A DNA stretch of 13,125 bases from an uncultured Bacillota bacterium (GTDB taxonomy: Bacteria > Bacillota > JAAYKD01). Below, one piece after another: positions 1-8,547 of this stretch. The notes beneath the pieces were generated by a model. That model saw nothing but the letters and a program-made list of their open reading frames with translations. It made no database searches and was not told where the DNA came from. The DNA is taken from the NCBI GenBank assembly GCA_937897315.1, contig CALCNS010000009.1, positions 1-13,125 on the forward strand, written 5' to 3'. Each line of letters begins with the position of its first letter. Positions within the stretch are counted from its first letter, which is position 1. The translations under genes were made by a program, and so were the position numbers.

Positions 1-231
1 ATCTTGATTAAAGGCGTCATGACCATATTGATCGTACATGGCCCGCTTTTGTCCATCGGAAAGAATGTCGTATGCTTCCTTGACCTCTTTAAATTTTTCT
101 GCCGCTGCCGGATCATCCGGGTTAGCATCCGGGTGCAACTCCCGAGCCAGTTTGCGATAGGCTTTCTTAATAGCCGCCTCATCTGCATTCTTCTCAATGC
201 CCAGCAGCTGGTAATAGTCTTTCTTTGCCAT
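1..231 (-). CDS. dnaJ: DnaJ (Hsp40) co-chaperone, N-terminal part only
   Basis: The first 77 codons of dnaJ are present; the rest lies beyond the window start. The translation begins [20 protein letters not shown] and contains the J-domain signature HPD at residues 33-35, followed by the end of the J domain (residues ~55-70, ...[17 protein letters not shown]). The J domain stimulates the ATPase of DnaK and hands over unfolded clients. The Gly/Phe region, zinc-finger and C-terminal substrate domains are not visible, so type I versus a shorter J protein cannot be decided from sequence. Its place as last visible gene after hrcA, a chaperonin gene, grpE and dnaK strongly favours true DnaJ. The ATG is preceded by GAGGGGTGTGAAGTA, an acceptable ribosome-binding site. 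It is probably expressed from the CIRCE-controlled promoter upstream of hrcA. Confidence 0.95.
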   Translation of the reverse strand, partial: MAKKDYYQLLGIEKNADEAAIKKAYRKLARELHPDANPDDPAAAEKFKEVKEAYDILSDGQKRAMYDQYGHDAFNQD

Positions 232-256
232 TACTTCACACCCCTCAAAGCAACCC

Positions 257-285
257 AAAGAGGAAAGCGAATAACTTTCCCCTTT
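257..285 (-). other. Hairpin in the dnaK-dnaJ intergenic region
   Basis: On the minus strand the arms AAAGGGGAAAG (285-275) and CTTTCCTCTTT (267-257) pair over 11 bp, with one G-T wobble, around a 7-base loop (TTATTCG). It lies between the dnaK stop and the dnaJ ribosome-binding site. No T-run follows, so it is unlikely to be an efficient intrinsic terminator. By inference it could stabilise the 3' end of a processed dnaK message or set the dnaK:dnaJ ratio. Confidence 0.55.
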
Positions 286-300
286 ATGGTCACCTGACTT

Positions 301-2136
301 TTATTCGTATTTCGGATCTTCCGGATCGATTTCGTAATCGGCATCAACGACATTATCGTCTTTGGGTGCACCTTGTTGGGGGGCTGCACCGGCATGCTCC
401 GCTTGCTGTTGCTGTTCGTACACTTTAGATGAGAGTTTATACAAATGTTGGGTCAATTCTTCTGAAGCTGCTTTGATTGCCGCGCTGTCGCTTCCTTTGA
501 GTGCTTCTTTCACTTTCTCAATGGCCGATTCCACTTCGGCTTTCTCTGCTGCAGTGACTTTGTCACCCAAGTCCTTCAGCGTTTTTTCGGTTTGATAGAC
601 TTGGTTATCGGCTTGGTTACGAGTCTCAATCTCTTCGCGTTTTTCTTTATCTGCGCTAGCATTGATTTCGGCTTCTTTCACCATACGATCGATTTGTTCT
701 TTGCTCAAATTGGTGGAAGCTGTAATAGTGATATGTTGTTCTTTACCGGTTCCTTGATCTTTGGCCTTCACATTTACAATACCATTGGCATCAATGTCAA
801 AGGTCACTTCAATCTTGGGCACACCACGTGGGGCTGCCATGATACCATCGAGCATAAAACGACCAAGAGTCGTATTATGAGCAGCCATTTCACGTTCACC
901 CTGCAGGATATGAATTTCCACAGAAGTTTGACCGTCGGCAGCAGTAGAGAAAATTTGGGATTTTGAAGTAGGAATCGTGGTGTTCCGATCGATTAGGCGG
1001 GTAAAAATACCACCTAAGGTCTCAAGGCCTAAGGACAACGGAGTCACATCCAATAAGACCATACCTTTGACATCACCGGCTAGAACTCCGGCTTGTATGG
1101 CAGCACCTTCGGCAACTGCTTCATCCGGGTTCACACCCTTGAACGGTTCCTTGCCTAAGAATTTTTTAATCGCATCTTGAACAGCAGGAATTCGAGTAGA
1201 ACCACCGACTAAAAGAATCTTATGAATATCCGAGGGTTTCATGCCTGCGTCTTTGAGGGCTTGTCGCACCGGACCCATGGTTTGCTCCACCAAGTCGGCT
1301 GTCATCGCATCAAATTTAGCACGTGTCAGCGTTAAGTCCAAATGTTTGGGACCGGATGCATCGGCTGTTATGAAGGGTAGATTGATGTTGGCGGTTAAAA
1401 TACCCGATAATTCTATTTTCGCTTTCTCAGCCGCTTCTCTCAAGCGTTGTAACGCACTGCGATCCTTGGATAAATCGATGCCACTGTCTTTCTTGAACTC
1501 GGATACCAGCCAATCCACAATGCGTTGGTCGAAATCATCTCCGCCTAAACGGGTATTACCGTTGGTGGATTTCACTTCCACTAAGCCTTCGCTGATTTCT
1601 AGAATGGACACGTCAAAGGTACCGCCACCTAAGTCATAGACCATGATGGTCTGATCATTTTCTTTGTCCATACCATAGGCAAGTGCAGCAGCGGTCGGCT
1701 CGTTGATGATACGCAATACTTCCAGCCCAGCAATCGCACCGGCATCTTTGGTGGCTTGGCGTTGTGAGTCGTTAAAATAAGCGGGTACGGTGATGACCGC
1801 TTTATCGATCTTTTCGCCCAAATACGCTTCGGCATCCTCTTTTAACTTTCGTAAAATCATTGCTGAAATCTCTTGTGGGGTATAGGTCTTGTTGTCGATC
1901 TTTACTTTGTGATTGGTTCCCATTTCACGTTTGATGGAACTAATGGTATGATCCGGATTGCTGACCGCTTGTCGTTTGGCAATTTGCCCTACCATACGTT
2001 CTTCCCCACGAAATGCTACTACGGACGGGGTTAAGCGGCTTCCTTCTGCGTTCAAAATAACGGTGGCTTGGCCACCTTCCATGACAGCGACCACAGAGTT
2101 TGTGGTTCCTAAGTCGATTCCAATAATTTTGCTCAT
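301..2136 (-). CDS. dnaK: Molecular chaperone DnaK (Hsp70)
   Basis: ATP-dependent Hsp70 that binds exposed hydrophobic segments of client proteins in the cytoplasm, working with DnaJ and GrpE. The 611 residues match the usual Gram-positive length. The nucleotide-binding domain (about 1-355) has phosphate-1 motif IDLGTTNS (7-14), phosphate-2 motif DLGGGTFD (168-175) and adenosine motif [10 protein letters not shown] (308-317). The stretch after SSIKREMG (near residue 73) is shorter than in proteobacterial DnaK, the known Gram-positive deletion. The substrate-binding domain follows (about 365-480), then a helical lid and a Gln-rich disordered tail ending in [16 protein letters not shown]. The interdomain linker reads [11 protein letters not shown] instead of the common VKDVVLLDVTP. 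The ATG start follows AGGAGTGACATAAC; grpE ends 38 bases upstream. It is probably transcribed from the CIRCE promoter far upstream. Confidence 0.99.
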   Translation of the reverse strand: MSKIIGIDLGTTNSVVAVMEGGQATVILNAEGSRLTPSVVAFRGEERMVGQIAKRQAVSNPDHTISSIKREMGTNHKVKIDNKTYTPQEISAMILRKLKEDAEAYLGEKIDKAVITVPAYFNDSQRQATKDAGAIAGLEVLRIINEPTAAALAYGMDKENDQTIMVYDLGGGTFDVSILEISEGLVEVKSTNGNTRLGGDDFDQRIVDWLVSEFKKDSGIDLSKDRSALQRLREAAEKAKIELSGILTANINLPFITADASGPKHLDLTLTRAKFDAMTADLVEQTMGPVRQALKDAGMKPSDIHKILLVGGSTRIPAVQDAIKKFLGKEPFKGVNPDEAVAEGAAIQAGVLAGDVKGMVLLDVTPLSLGLETLGGIFTRLIDRNTTIPTSKSQIFSTAADGQTSVEIHILQGEREMAAHNTTLGRFMLDGIMAAPRGVPKIEVTFDIDANGIVNVKAKDQGTGKEQHITITASTNLSKEQIDRMVKEAEINASADKEKREEIETRNQADNQVYQTEKTLKDLGDKVTAAEKAEVESAIEKVKEALKGSDSAAIKAASEELTQHLYKLSSKVYEQQQQAEHAGAAPQQGAPKDDNVVDADYEIDPEDPKYE

Positions 2137-2174
2137 GTTATGTCACTCCTATTTCTTTGTTGAGGTTTGTTATC

Positions 2175-2783
2175 TTATTTATGGGCAACCTGTACCATTG
2201 CGGCACGGATTACTTTTTCTTTTATTTTGTAGCCCTTACGTAAAACTTGAGCTACGGTGTTATCATCTGCTTCGTTTATTGCTTGGCAAGTCATGACGGC
2301 TTCGTGAAAATTGGGATCAAAAGTAAGCCCCAGCGCTTCGATTTCTTCTAAGCCTTCTTTTTGCAAAACCGACCATAATTGTCGGTATATCATATCGAGA
2401 CCGGTTAAGTAACTTTCCTGCAACTCACTGTTGGCTTTGGCAGCGCCGATTGCCCGATCAAAATCATCCAGAATGGGTAATAATGCCGTTATTACTCTCT
2501 GAGAGGCAAACTGGCTTAATTCTTCTTTTTCACGAAGGGTTCTTTTACGGAAATTATCAAAATCTGCTTGTAAGCGCATCACTCTAGCTTCGGCTTCTTT
2601 GGCCTGCTCTAGTTTCTCTGCCCATTGTTGGAGCATTTCTGGCGAAACGACAAAAGACTCTGCCTCTGTTTCCGTTTCTGTTTCTACAGACGGCTCACTC
2701 GCCTTTTCATCCTTTACCGGATCCTCTTTCCCTTGAAACATTTGATTCCATTCCTTTCTTAATCGCGATGTAAAGGGTCTCAT
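2175..2783 (-). CDS. grpE: GrpE, nucleotide exchange factor of DnaK
   Basis: GrpE releases ADP from DnaK and resets its cycle; it acts as a dimer. The translation (202 residues from the first ATG) has an acidic, disordered N-terminus, a long heptad-like helix (about residues 55-115, including VMRLQADFDNFRKR), and a C-terminal beta domain ending in NTVAQVLRKGYKIKEKVIRA, the usual family ending. The start is uncertain. The first ATG overlaps the stop of the chaperonin gene as TGATG and is preceded by AGGGCAGGG. A second ATG at 2741 (residue 15) is preceded by AAGAAAGGAATGG and would give 188 residues, closer to a typical N-terminus. The overlap suggests translational coupling with the upstream gene. 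Confidence 0.97.
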   Translation of the reverse strand: MRPFTSRLRKEWNQMFQGKEDPVKDEKASEPSVETETETEAESFVVSPEMLQQWAEKLEQAKEAEARVMRLQADFDNFRKRTLREKEELSQFASQRVITALLPILDDFDRAIGAAKANSELQESYLTGLDMIYRQLWSVLQKEGLEEIEALGLTFDPNFHEAVMTCQAINEADDNTVAQVLRKGYKIKEKVIRAAMVQVAHK

Positions 2784-4336
2784 CAGACAAGGCCCTGCCC
2801 TTGCTGCGGTTCAACCTCTCGCTTCTTGATAATGGTATCGATGCGTAAGATGGCAATTGCCACTTCACCTGCCGCTTTTAGTGCATGTATTTTGACCAGA
2901 GTGGGGTCAATGATTCCCTGCTGATATAAATCGGCCACCACCCCGGTATCGCAATCGATGGTTAAACAATCGTTATTCTCATTGGCCTGTGCCGCCAAAG
3001 CTTCTTCCACTTTCTCCAGCGGATTGAACCCTGCATTCTCCACGATTTGTGCCAATGGTCGTTTCAGCGCTTCTACCACACAATCCAAACCATAAGCAGA
3101 CATGCCTTTTAGCTGGTCACGAAGCTTCAATATATCACGTGCGGCCGCGATCTCCAAAGCACCTCCACCCGGAACAATGCCACCTCGAACCGCTGCTTGT
3201 ACTGAAGAAGCCGCATCTTTCGCGATTCTCTCCCGTTCACCGACCACTTCTGCTGTGGAAGCCCCCACTAAGATCGTTGCAATGGCTTTGCCGTTTCCTC
3301 CAAGTACTCGTACATGCCCCAGTCTTTCATCGTGATAGACCTGACTGGCGTATCCTAAAGCCACCGCTAACTCGGGGAGGTTTCGTTTTAGAGCCGATCG
3401 TTTTATCCGTTTGGCACCGGTGTGCTCTGCAACTTGGCGTACTGCTCGGCCAGGCACTCGCGTTAAGACCATGACTCCTGCATCGGTGAAGGCCTCTTCG
3501 GCGAATGGGTGGATTCCCTTGTCGGTTAAAATGAATTTCACACCCAATTGTAGGATTTTCTCAACCGATTCACGGAACTCCTGTTGAATCGCCATATAAC
3601 GGGCAAAGCCACTTTCGGTAGCCAAGGCCTCTTCATCAAATTCATCAGGCTCTAAGGCATCATCAAACAAAAGCACCGGTACGTCCTTTAATTGATGTGG
3701 CATATCTTTGTGGAGGGGTTCTTTCTCAATCATCACGCCCAAGAAGACTTCGTTCTGCGCACCCTCTTTGGCTAGAATCATTTGACTTAACTTAAATGCT
3801 GGATCACAAAGTTTTTCACGCCCCATGAGACTTGCTGCTTCGACGACCAACTCGGCAATATCTTCGTGCTCGCGCCCGGCTACCAAAGCGACCTGTTTCA
3901 AAACTACACGATCCATATCCGTTACGCTACGGCTGTGGGACTCCATAGATTCCAGAGCATGGCGGACTCCGAATTTTACACCTTCAATCACTCGGGCGAT
4001 GGGAACACCCCGTTTCACCTGTTCGGCACCTTCGTTGACAAGACTGCTAGCCATGATTGTGGCAGTGGTCGTTCCATCACCAATTTCTTCTTGTTGTGCC
4101 TTAGCCACATTGAGCAATAATCTTGCTGCCGGATGATTGACATCCATTTTTTCCAAAATCGTCACTCCGGCATTGGTGATTAACACATCACCATATCGAT
4201 CGACGAGCATGGTATCTAAACCTTTTGGACCGATTGTCCCTTCCACAGCACTAGCTATGGCGCGTATCGCCGCGGCATTGTTCGTTAAAGCAGATGCTTT
4301 GTCTTCGCCTTCACGAGGAGGTGTTTGATTGGCCAT
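2783..4336 (-). CDS. Archaeal-like (group II-like, 'group III') chaperonin
   Basis: A 517-residue chaperonin subunit, expected to form a double-ring ATP-driven folding chamber. The ATP site is visible: IGPKGLDTML (35-44), GDGTTT (86-91), and D374 followed by GGIVPGGGA (385-393). It is not GroEL: it has DVNHPAA (65-71, compare DVEHPAA in thermosomes), an apical segment with EPLHKDMPHQLKDVPVLLFD (206-225), a following charged helical stretch (about 226-262) matching the built-in lid of group II chaperonins, and the ending GIIDPTLVKIHALKAAGEVA (474-493). The GroEL GGM tail is absent. Bacterial proteins of this type, sometimes called group III, are known in some Firmicutes such as Carboxydothermus hydrogenoformans, also within a dnaK operon. 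It lies 14 bases after hrcA and overlaps grpE by one base. ATG at 4336 is chosen because AAAGGAG sits 9 bases upstream; a TTG at 4342 is only 3 bases from it. The client range is unknown. Confidence 0.95.
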   Translation of the reverse strand: MANQTPPREGEDKASALTNNAAAIRAIASAVEGTIGPKGLDTMLVDRYGDVLITNAGVTILEKMDVNHPAARLLLNVAKAQQEEIGDGTTTATIMASSLVNEGAEQVKRGVPIARVIEGVKFGVRHALESMESHSRSVTDMDRVVLKQVALVAGREHEDIAELVVEAASLMGREKLCDPAFKLSQMILAKEGAQNEVFLGVMIEKEPLHKDMPHQLKDVPVLLFDDALEPDEFDEEALATESGFARYMAIQQEFRESVEKILQLGVKFILTDKGIHPFAEEAFTDAGVMVLTRVPGRAVRQVAEHTGAKRIKRSALKRNLPELAVALGYASQVYHDERLGHVRVLGGNGKAIATILVGASTAEVVGERERIAKDAASSVQAAVRGGIVPGGGALEIAAARDILKLRDQLKGMSAYGLDCVVEALKRPLAQIVENAGFNPLEKVEEALAAQANENNDCLTIDCDTGVVADLYQQGIIDPTLVKIHALKAAGEVAIAILRIDTIIKKREVEPQQGQGLV

Positions 4337-4350
4337 GGTCAAGTTCTCCT

Positions 4351-5379
4351 TTAGCTTTTTGTAAAGATTTCCGTCAATAGATTGCTGACTTCACGTACCG
4401 CCGTGACTGCCCGGGCATAATCCATGCGGGTCGGTCCTAATACCCCAATCCACCCCAGGGGGGTTCCGTTCCATTTATAGATCGCCGTGACCAGGCTACA
4501 ATTCTCCACTTCCTGAAGCTGATTCTCGGAGCCAATGGTAACTTGAACCTGATCATCATGCTGACGTTCTCCTATGAGCGTGCGCATGGTTTCTCGATGG
4601 TCGAGCAAGTGTAAAATGCTTCGTACTTGATTCACATCTTGAAATTCGGGTTGACCCAGCATTTTTGAGGCACCGCCCAAATAGACTTCACTATTTCTCT
4701 CCCCCATCAACACTTGCTGAATAAGGTCGATGACTTGATCAAATTGCTCGATGCGCTGTCCAATTTCGTGTCGAACCGTATGAAGCCCCGCTTGTAGCAT
4801 TTGGCTCCAAGTTACATTCTGGAATTTGCGATTGACAAACTCAGAAATCCGGTCTAAATCTCCCTGTGTCATAGTGACCGGTACCGTAATCATGCGGTTG
4901 GCTACCAAACCATTTTCGGCTACGACCACAGCCAGCGCTTTGCCTTCTTGAATTTCAATCATTTGCAATTTCTTTAATCTGCTAGTTTGTGGCTGAGGGC
5001 CAGAAGCCATGGCCATGTAATCGGTTAAAGAAGCCAATAAATGAGCTGCTTGTTGAATAACATTTTCTAATACCTGTGCCTGCTGTTGATAAATCTGGCG
5101 CATCGTCAAAACTTCCTGCGCCGATAAACTGGATTCATCCAGCAGATGATCTACATAAAACCGATAACCACTTTCCGAAGGAATGCGCCCTGCAGAGGTG
5201 TGTGGCTGTTGCAGAAAACCCATTTCTTCTAGGTCTGCCATTTCATTTCGAATGGTGGCCGCACTCACATCCACTAAGTATCTTCTAGCTAACGTTCGAG
5301 ATCCCACAGGTTCCGCAGTCAGTATATAGTCTCGCACAATCGCTTGTAAGATTCTTTTCTTCCGTGCATCTAAATCCAT
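4351..5379 (-). CDS. hrcA: Heat-inducible repressor HrcA
   Basis: HrcA binds CIRCE operators and represses class I heat-shock genes. The N-terminal winged helix reads DYILTAEPVGSRTLARRY and then VSAATIRNEMADLEEMGF, both characteristic, followed by the conserved TSAGRIPSESGYRFYVD segment. The rest is the GAF-like and dimerisation region, ending in an LGPTRMDYARAV motif typical of the family. ATG at 5379 (342 residues) is preferred. It is preceded by AGGGGATGTTGG and gives MDLDARKKRILQAI, whereas the upstream ATG at 5400 lies 11 bases from CIRCE with a poor ribosome-binding site. It is the first gene of the chaperone operon and represses itself. In Bacillus, HrcA activity depends on GroE; here the neighbouring chaperonin might play that part (inference). 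Confidence 0.97.
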   Translation of the reverse strand: MDLDARKKRILQAIVRDYILTAEPVGSRTLARRYLVDVSAATIRNEMADLEEMGFLQQPHTSAGRIPSESGYRFYVDHLLDESSLSAQEVLTMRQIYQQQAQVLENVIQQAAHLLASLTDYMAMASGPQPQTSRLKKLQMIEIQEGKALAVVVAENGLVANRMITVPVTMTQGDLDRISEFVNRKFQNVTWSQMLQAGLHTVRHEIGQRIEQFDQVIDLIQQVLMGERNSEVYLGGASKMLGQPEFQDVNQVRSILHLLDHRETMRTLIGERQHDDQVQVTIGSENQLQEVENCSLVTAIYKWNGTPLGWIGVLGPTRMDYARAVTAVREVSNLLTEIFTKS

Positions 5380-5411
5380 CCAACATCCCCTGCCTTTCAT
5401 CTAAAACACTC

Positions 5412-5438
5412 TTAGCACTCAAAGCCTATGAGTGCTAA
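5412..5438 (-). promoter_or_regulatory. CIRCE operator (HrcA binding site)
   Basis: A perfect match to the CIRCE consensus: TTAGCACTC at 5412-5420, a 9-base spacer and GAGTGCTAA at 5430-5438. It lies just downstream of the -10 box, at the expected transcription start and 33 bases before the hrcA ATG. HrcA bound here would block initiation. It controls hrcA, the chaperonin gene, grpE, dnaK and probably dnaJ. Confidence 0.98.
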
Positions 5439-5445
5439 CAAAGAA

Positions 5446-5474
5446 AAGATACAACAGTTTTACCCATTTGTCAA
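5446..5474 (-). promoter_or_regulatory. Sigma-A promoter of the hrcA-chaperonin-grpE-dnaK-dnaJ operon
   Basis: On the minus strand, -35 TTGACA (5474-5469), a 17-base spacer and -10 TATCTT (5451-5446). The -35 is consensus and the -10 matches at four of six positions. Transcription would start about 7 bases further on, at or within the edge of CIRCE. This is the standard design of class I heat-shock operons: vegetative sigma factor plus HrcA repression. Confidence 0.9.
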
Positions 5475-5508
5475 GGGGGGCAAGAAAAAAAGTCAGGGAA
5501 GGTCAAAG

Positions 5509-6657
5509 TCAATCCTTTAAAAACAATAGCGAGACCTGGTTGCCAATGGGGATGGCTTGTGGCGTTAGGCGCAGATAACCTTGTGATGTTTCCTCAAGCC
5601 ATTGCCGCTGTATCCCAGTAGCAATCGCCTCTCGAAACCGCTCCTGAAAGTGGATGCCAAAACGTCGATTGACTTCTTGATAAGATACTCCTTGCATGAG
5701 GCGCAAACCCATGAGGATGGTTTCGGTGAGTTCGATATCCGGTGTGGTGAACTCGTCTTCACTGACCAAAGGGGAGTTGTGTTCTTGCCAATGATGTATG
5801 TATTCTTTTACACTCGATGTATGAGCAAATCGATGATGATCCAAAAAGGAATATGCGGATGTACCCACACCCAAGTATTCTCGATTTTGCCAATACAACA
5901 AATTATGCTTGCATTGAAACCCTGCTTTCGCATAATTTGATATTTCATAGTGCTCATAACCCGCTTTCTGCATGAGTGCATCGGCAACTTCCATCATGGC
6001 ATATTGCTCGTCTTCGCTGGGCAACAACAAAGATCCGGCGTCTTGCATAAAGCCAAAGGGTGTCCCCTCTTCCACGATAAGATTATATAGCGATAAATGG
6101 CTGGGCTGCCACTTTATGGCTTCTTGCAGGGTATCACTCCATTGATGTAAAGTTTGACCCGGCAATCCATAAATGAAATCCAGATTCCAATTCTTCACAT
6201 CACAGGATTGTATTCCATACAACGTTTGTCTCGCTTCTTCGGCTGTATGACCACGACCTATTCTTTTTAACAATGTGTTATCGAAGCTTTGCACTCCTAC
6301 AGAAAAGCGATTCACCCCCAAATTCTGAGCAATTCGAATTTTATCTACTGTGAGGCTGCCGGGGTTGGCTTCCATGGTCCATTCGGATTGCTCTTGAAAA
6401 TGAAAATACTCGTGAATCTTTTCCAAGAGTCGTGCTAATTGCTGTATCGATAGCACAGAAGGAGTCCCTCCACCAATAAATAAAGTCTCAAATTGTATGG
6501 CTTTCACTCGATCATCTGCCGCATAATATGCCATTTCACGTTCCAGAGCCCGTAAATATACCTCAATGGTTTCCTGAGAAGAAACCCCGGAAGCAAAATC
6601 ACAGTAAAGGCACTTGCTCTCACAAAAAGGGATATGCACATACAAACCCGCCAACAT
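5509..6657 (-). CDS. hemW: HemW, radical-SAM haem chaperone (HemN-like)
   Basis: A radical S-adenosylmethionine protein. The 4Fe-4S cysteines are in HIPFCESKCLYCDF (CxxxCxxC, residues 12, 16 and 19 from the chosen start). The next position is Phe rather than the fourth Cys of true coproporphyrinogen dehydrogenase HemN, which places it in the HemW group, thought to deliver haem to membrane proteins. GGGTP (62-66) is the SAM-binding glycine motif; MEANPGSLT and the GVQSFD segment follow. The C-terminal HemN domain is complete (382 residues, usual length). ATG at 6657 is chosen over a GTG at 6663 because GAGAGGTG lies just upstream and overlaps that GTG. A hairpin with a T-run separates it from lepA. 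Older annotations often call this gene hemN or 'coproporphyrinogen III oxidase'. Confidence 0.95.
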   Translation of the reverse strand: MLAGLYVHIPFCESKCLYCDFASGVSSQETIEVYLRALEREMAYYAADDRVKAIQFETLFIGGGTPSVLSIQQLARLLEKIHEYFHFQEQSEWTMEANPGSLTVDKIRIAQNLGVNRFSVGVQSFDNTLLKRIGRGHTAEEARQTLYGIQSCDVKNWNLDFIYGLPGQTLHQWSDTLQEAIKWQPSHLSLYNLIVEEGTPFGFMQDAGSLLLPSEDEQYAMMEVADALMQKAGYEHYEISNYAKAGFQCKHNLLYWQNREYLGVGTSAYSFLDHHRFAHTSSVKEYIHHWQEHNSPLVSEDEFTTPDIELTETILMGLRLMQGVSYQEVNRRFGIHFQERFREAIATGIQRQWLEETSQGYLRLTPQAIPIGNQVSLLFLKD

Positions 6658-6672
6658 ACTCACCTCTCAATG

Positions 6673-6711
6673 AAAAAGCCCTGCCTGATGGCTTGAATTC
6701 AGGCAAAGCTT
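6673..6711 (-). terminator. Intrinsic terminator or attenuator between lepA and hemW
   Basis: On the minus strand AAGCTTTGCCTGA (6711-6699) pairs with TCAGGCAGGGCTT (6688-6676) over 13 bp, two of them G-T, around a 10-base loop, and continues into a run of five T. It starts 7 bases after the lepA stop and ends about 16 bases before the hemW start. No obvious sigma-A promoter is left between it and hemW, so partial read-through is likely. Confidence 0.8.
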
Positions 6712-6717
6712 CTCAAC

Positions 6718-8520
6718 TTATTTATCAATTTTCAGAACGGCCATGAAGGCGTCTTGTGGCAACTCGACATTACCAACCAAACGCATCTTTTTCTTTCCTT
6801 CTTTTTGTTTTTCCAACAACTTGCGTTTTCTGGTGATGTCACCACCATAACATTTGGCCAATACATCTTTGCGATACGCCGAAATAGTTTCTCGGGCGAT
6901 GATCTTATTACCCAACGCCGCTTGAATGGGGATTTCAAATTGCTGCCTTGGGATGACTTTTCGAAGCCTTTCGCAAATCGCACGTCCACGGGAAACCGCT
7001 TTTTCGCGATGAACTATGACCGCTAACGCATCCACCGGATCCCCCGCAACTAAAATATCCATCTTTACTAAGTCGGCTTCCTGGTACCCGGTCAGCTCGT
7101 AGTCTAAGGAAGCATATCCTCGAGTTCTTGACTTCAATTGATCAAAGAAATCGTAGATGATTTCAGATAATGGCAACACATACAGCAGCATGACGCGATG
7201 AGGGTCCAAATATTCCATGTGATCAAAAACACCACGCCGTTCACGAACCAACTCCATGACCGTGCCAATATAGGTGTCGGGGGTTAATATTGTGGCTTTC
7301 ACATAAGGTTCTTCGATTTTTTCAATCTCCGTTGGTTGGGGTACCTGAGAGGGGTTGTCGAGGATTAGGACTTCTCCATTGGTTTTTGTTACTTTATATA
7401 CAACCGTGGGAGCGGTGGTAATGATGTCGATGTCGTAATGACGATCGAGACGCTCCTGCACAATTTCTAAATGTAACAAACCCAAGAAACCGCACCGAAA
7501 GCCAAAACCCAATGCAATGGAAGTTTCCACTTCAAAGGACAATGAAGCATCGTTTAACTGCAGTTTCTCGAGGGCATCTCTCAAGGCAGGATATTCACTG
7601 GTTTCGGTAGGATAAATACCGGTGAAAACCATGGGGGTAGCTTTGCGATAACCGGGCAACGGTTCGCTCGCCGGATGATCGGCATCGGTAATCGTATCGC
7701 CTACCCGAGTGTCCTGTACTGTTCGTATGGTGGCTGTTACATATCCCACTTCTCCTGCTTGTAACACAGGTAAGGGTTGCATGGAAGGTCGGAATGTTCC
7801 AACCTCTAGGACTTCATACACCTTATTGGTCGCCATCAGCAGAATCTTCATTCCTGCTTTTAACTCGCCTTGCACCACCCGAATATAGCAGATGACACCT
7901 CTGTAGTTATCGTAATGCGAATCAAAAATCAGAGCTTGTAAGGGCTCTTTCTCATCCCCCTTGGGTGGTGGAATCAGAGCCACGATTTGCTCTAAAATTT
8001 CGGGAATGCCTACTCCTTCTTTGGCAGAAGCGAGAACTGCATTGGAGCAGTCAATCCCAATGACATCTTCAATTTCCTTTTTCACTCGTTCCGGTTCAGC
8101 ACTGGGTAAATCAATCTTATTGATGACCGGGATGATTTCTAAGTTATGCTCCAGTGCGAGGTAGACGTTTGCTAAGGTCTGGGCTTCGATTCCTTGTGTG
8201 GCATCCACCACTAAAATGGCCCCCTCGCAAGCATTCAGCGAGCGAGATACTTCATAATTGAAATCGACATGGCCGGGAGTGTCGATGAGATTCAGCTGAT
8301 AAATTTGCCCATCTTTGGCAATGTACTGCATGCGGACGGACTTCAACTTTATGGTGATGCCACGTTCCCGTTCTAAGTCCATGGAATCCAATATTTGGTT
8401 TTCCATTTCACGAGAGGAAAGGGTACCGGTATACTCGATCAGACGATCGGCCAGTGTGGATTTCCCGTGATCAATGTGGGCGATAATGCAAAAATTACGT
8501 ATGTGTTTCATTCGGTTCAC
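6718..8520 (-). CDS. lepA: LepA / elongation factor 4, translational GTPase
   Basis: A ribosome-dependent GTPase related to EF-G, implicated in back-translocation or in ribosome assembly. G motifs: AHIDHGKST (14-22), DTPGHVDF (80-87), NKID (134-137) and a SAKEG segment (G5). The C-terminal LepA-specific domain is complete, with [20 protein letters not shown] and the Lys/Arg-rich end before [11 protein letters not shown]. The length of 600 residues is standard. The GTG at 8520 is chosen as start because GGTAGGA sits 7 bases upstream; the ATG at 8511 is too far from it. tetR ends 27 bases upstream, so the two are probably co-transcribed. In related Firmicutes the gene before lepA is usually spoIIP, so the neighbour has changed here. 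Confidence 0.99.
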   Translation of the reverse strand: MNRMKHIRNFCIIAHIDHGKSTLADRLIEYTGTLSSREMENQILDSMDLERERGITIKLKSVRMQYIAKDGQIYQLNLIDTPGHVDFNYEVSRSLNACEGAILVVDATQGIEAQTLANVYLALEHNLEIIPVINKIDLPSAEPERVKKEIEDVIGIDCSNAVLASAKEGVGIPEILEQIVALIPPPKGDEKEPLQALIFDSHYDNYRGVICYIRVVQGELKAGMKILLMATNKVYEVLEVGTFRPSMQPLPVLQAGEVGYVTATIRTVQDTRVGDTITDADHPASEPLPGYRKATPMVFTGIYPTETSEYPALRDALEKLQLNDASLSFEVETSIALGFGFRCGFLGLLHLEIVQERLDRHYDIDIITTAPTVVYKVTKTNGEVLILDNPSQVPQPTEIEKIEEPYVKATILTPDTYIGTVMELVRERRGVFDHMEYLDPHRVMLLYVLPLSEIIYDFFDQLKSRTRGYASLDYELTGYQEADLVKMDILVAGDPVDALAVIVHREKAVSRGRAICERLRKVIPRQQFEIPIQAALGNKIIARETISAYRKDVLAKCYGGDITRKRKLLEKQKEGKKKMRLVGNVELPQDAFMAVLKIDK

Positions 8521-8547
8521 AAAGGGTTCCTACCTTCCTGAGGTTTC

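Noticed and set aside
592..966. Long plus-strand ORFs opposite dnaK and the other conserved genes.
   Set aside because: They are antisense shadows of well-conserved minus-strand genes, with no ribosome-binding sites or recognisable products.
4334..4342. TTG at 4342 as start of the chaperonin gene.
   Set aside because: Only 3 bases separate it from AAAGGAG, while the ATG at 4336 has a 9-base spacing.
5475..5508. T-run after hemW on the minus strand as a terminator before the hrcA promoter.
   Set aside because: No stem longer than about 4 bp could be drawn before the T-run, so it was not called; read-through from hemW into hrcA remains possible.
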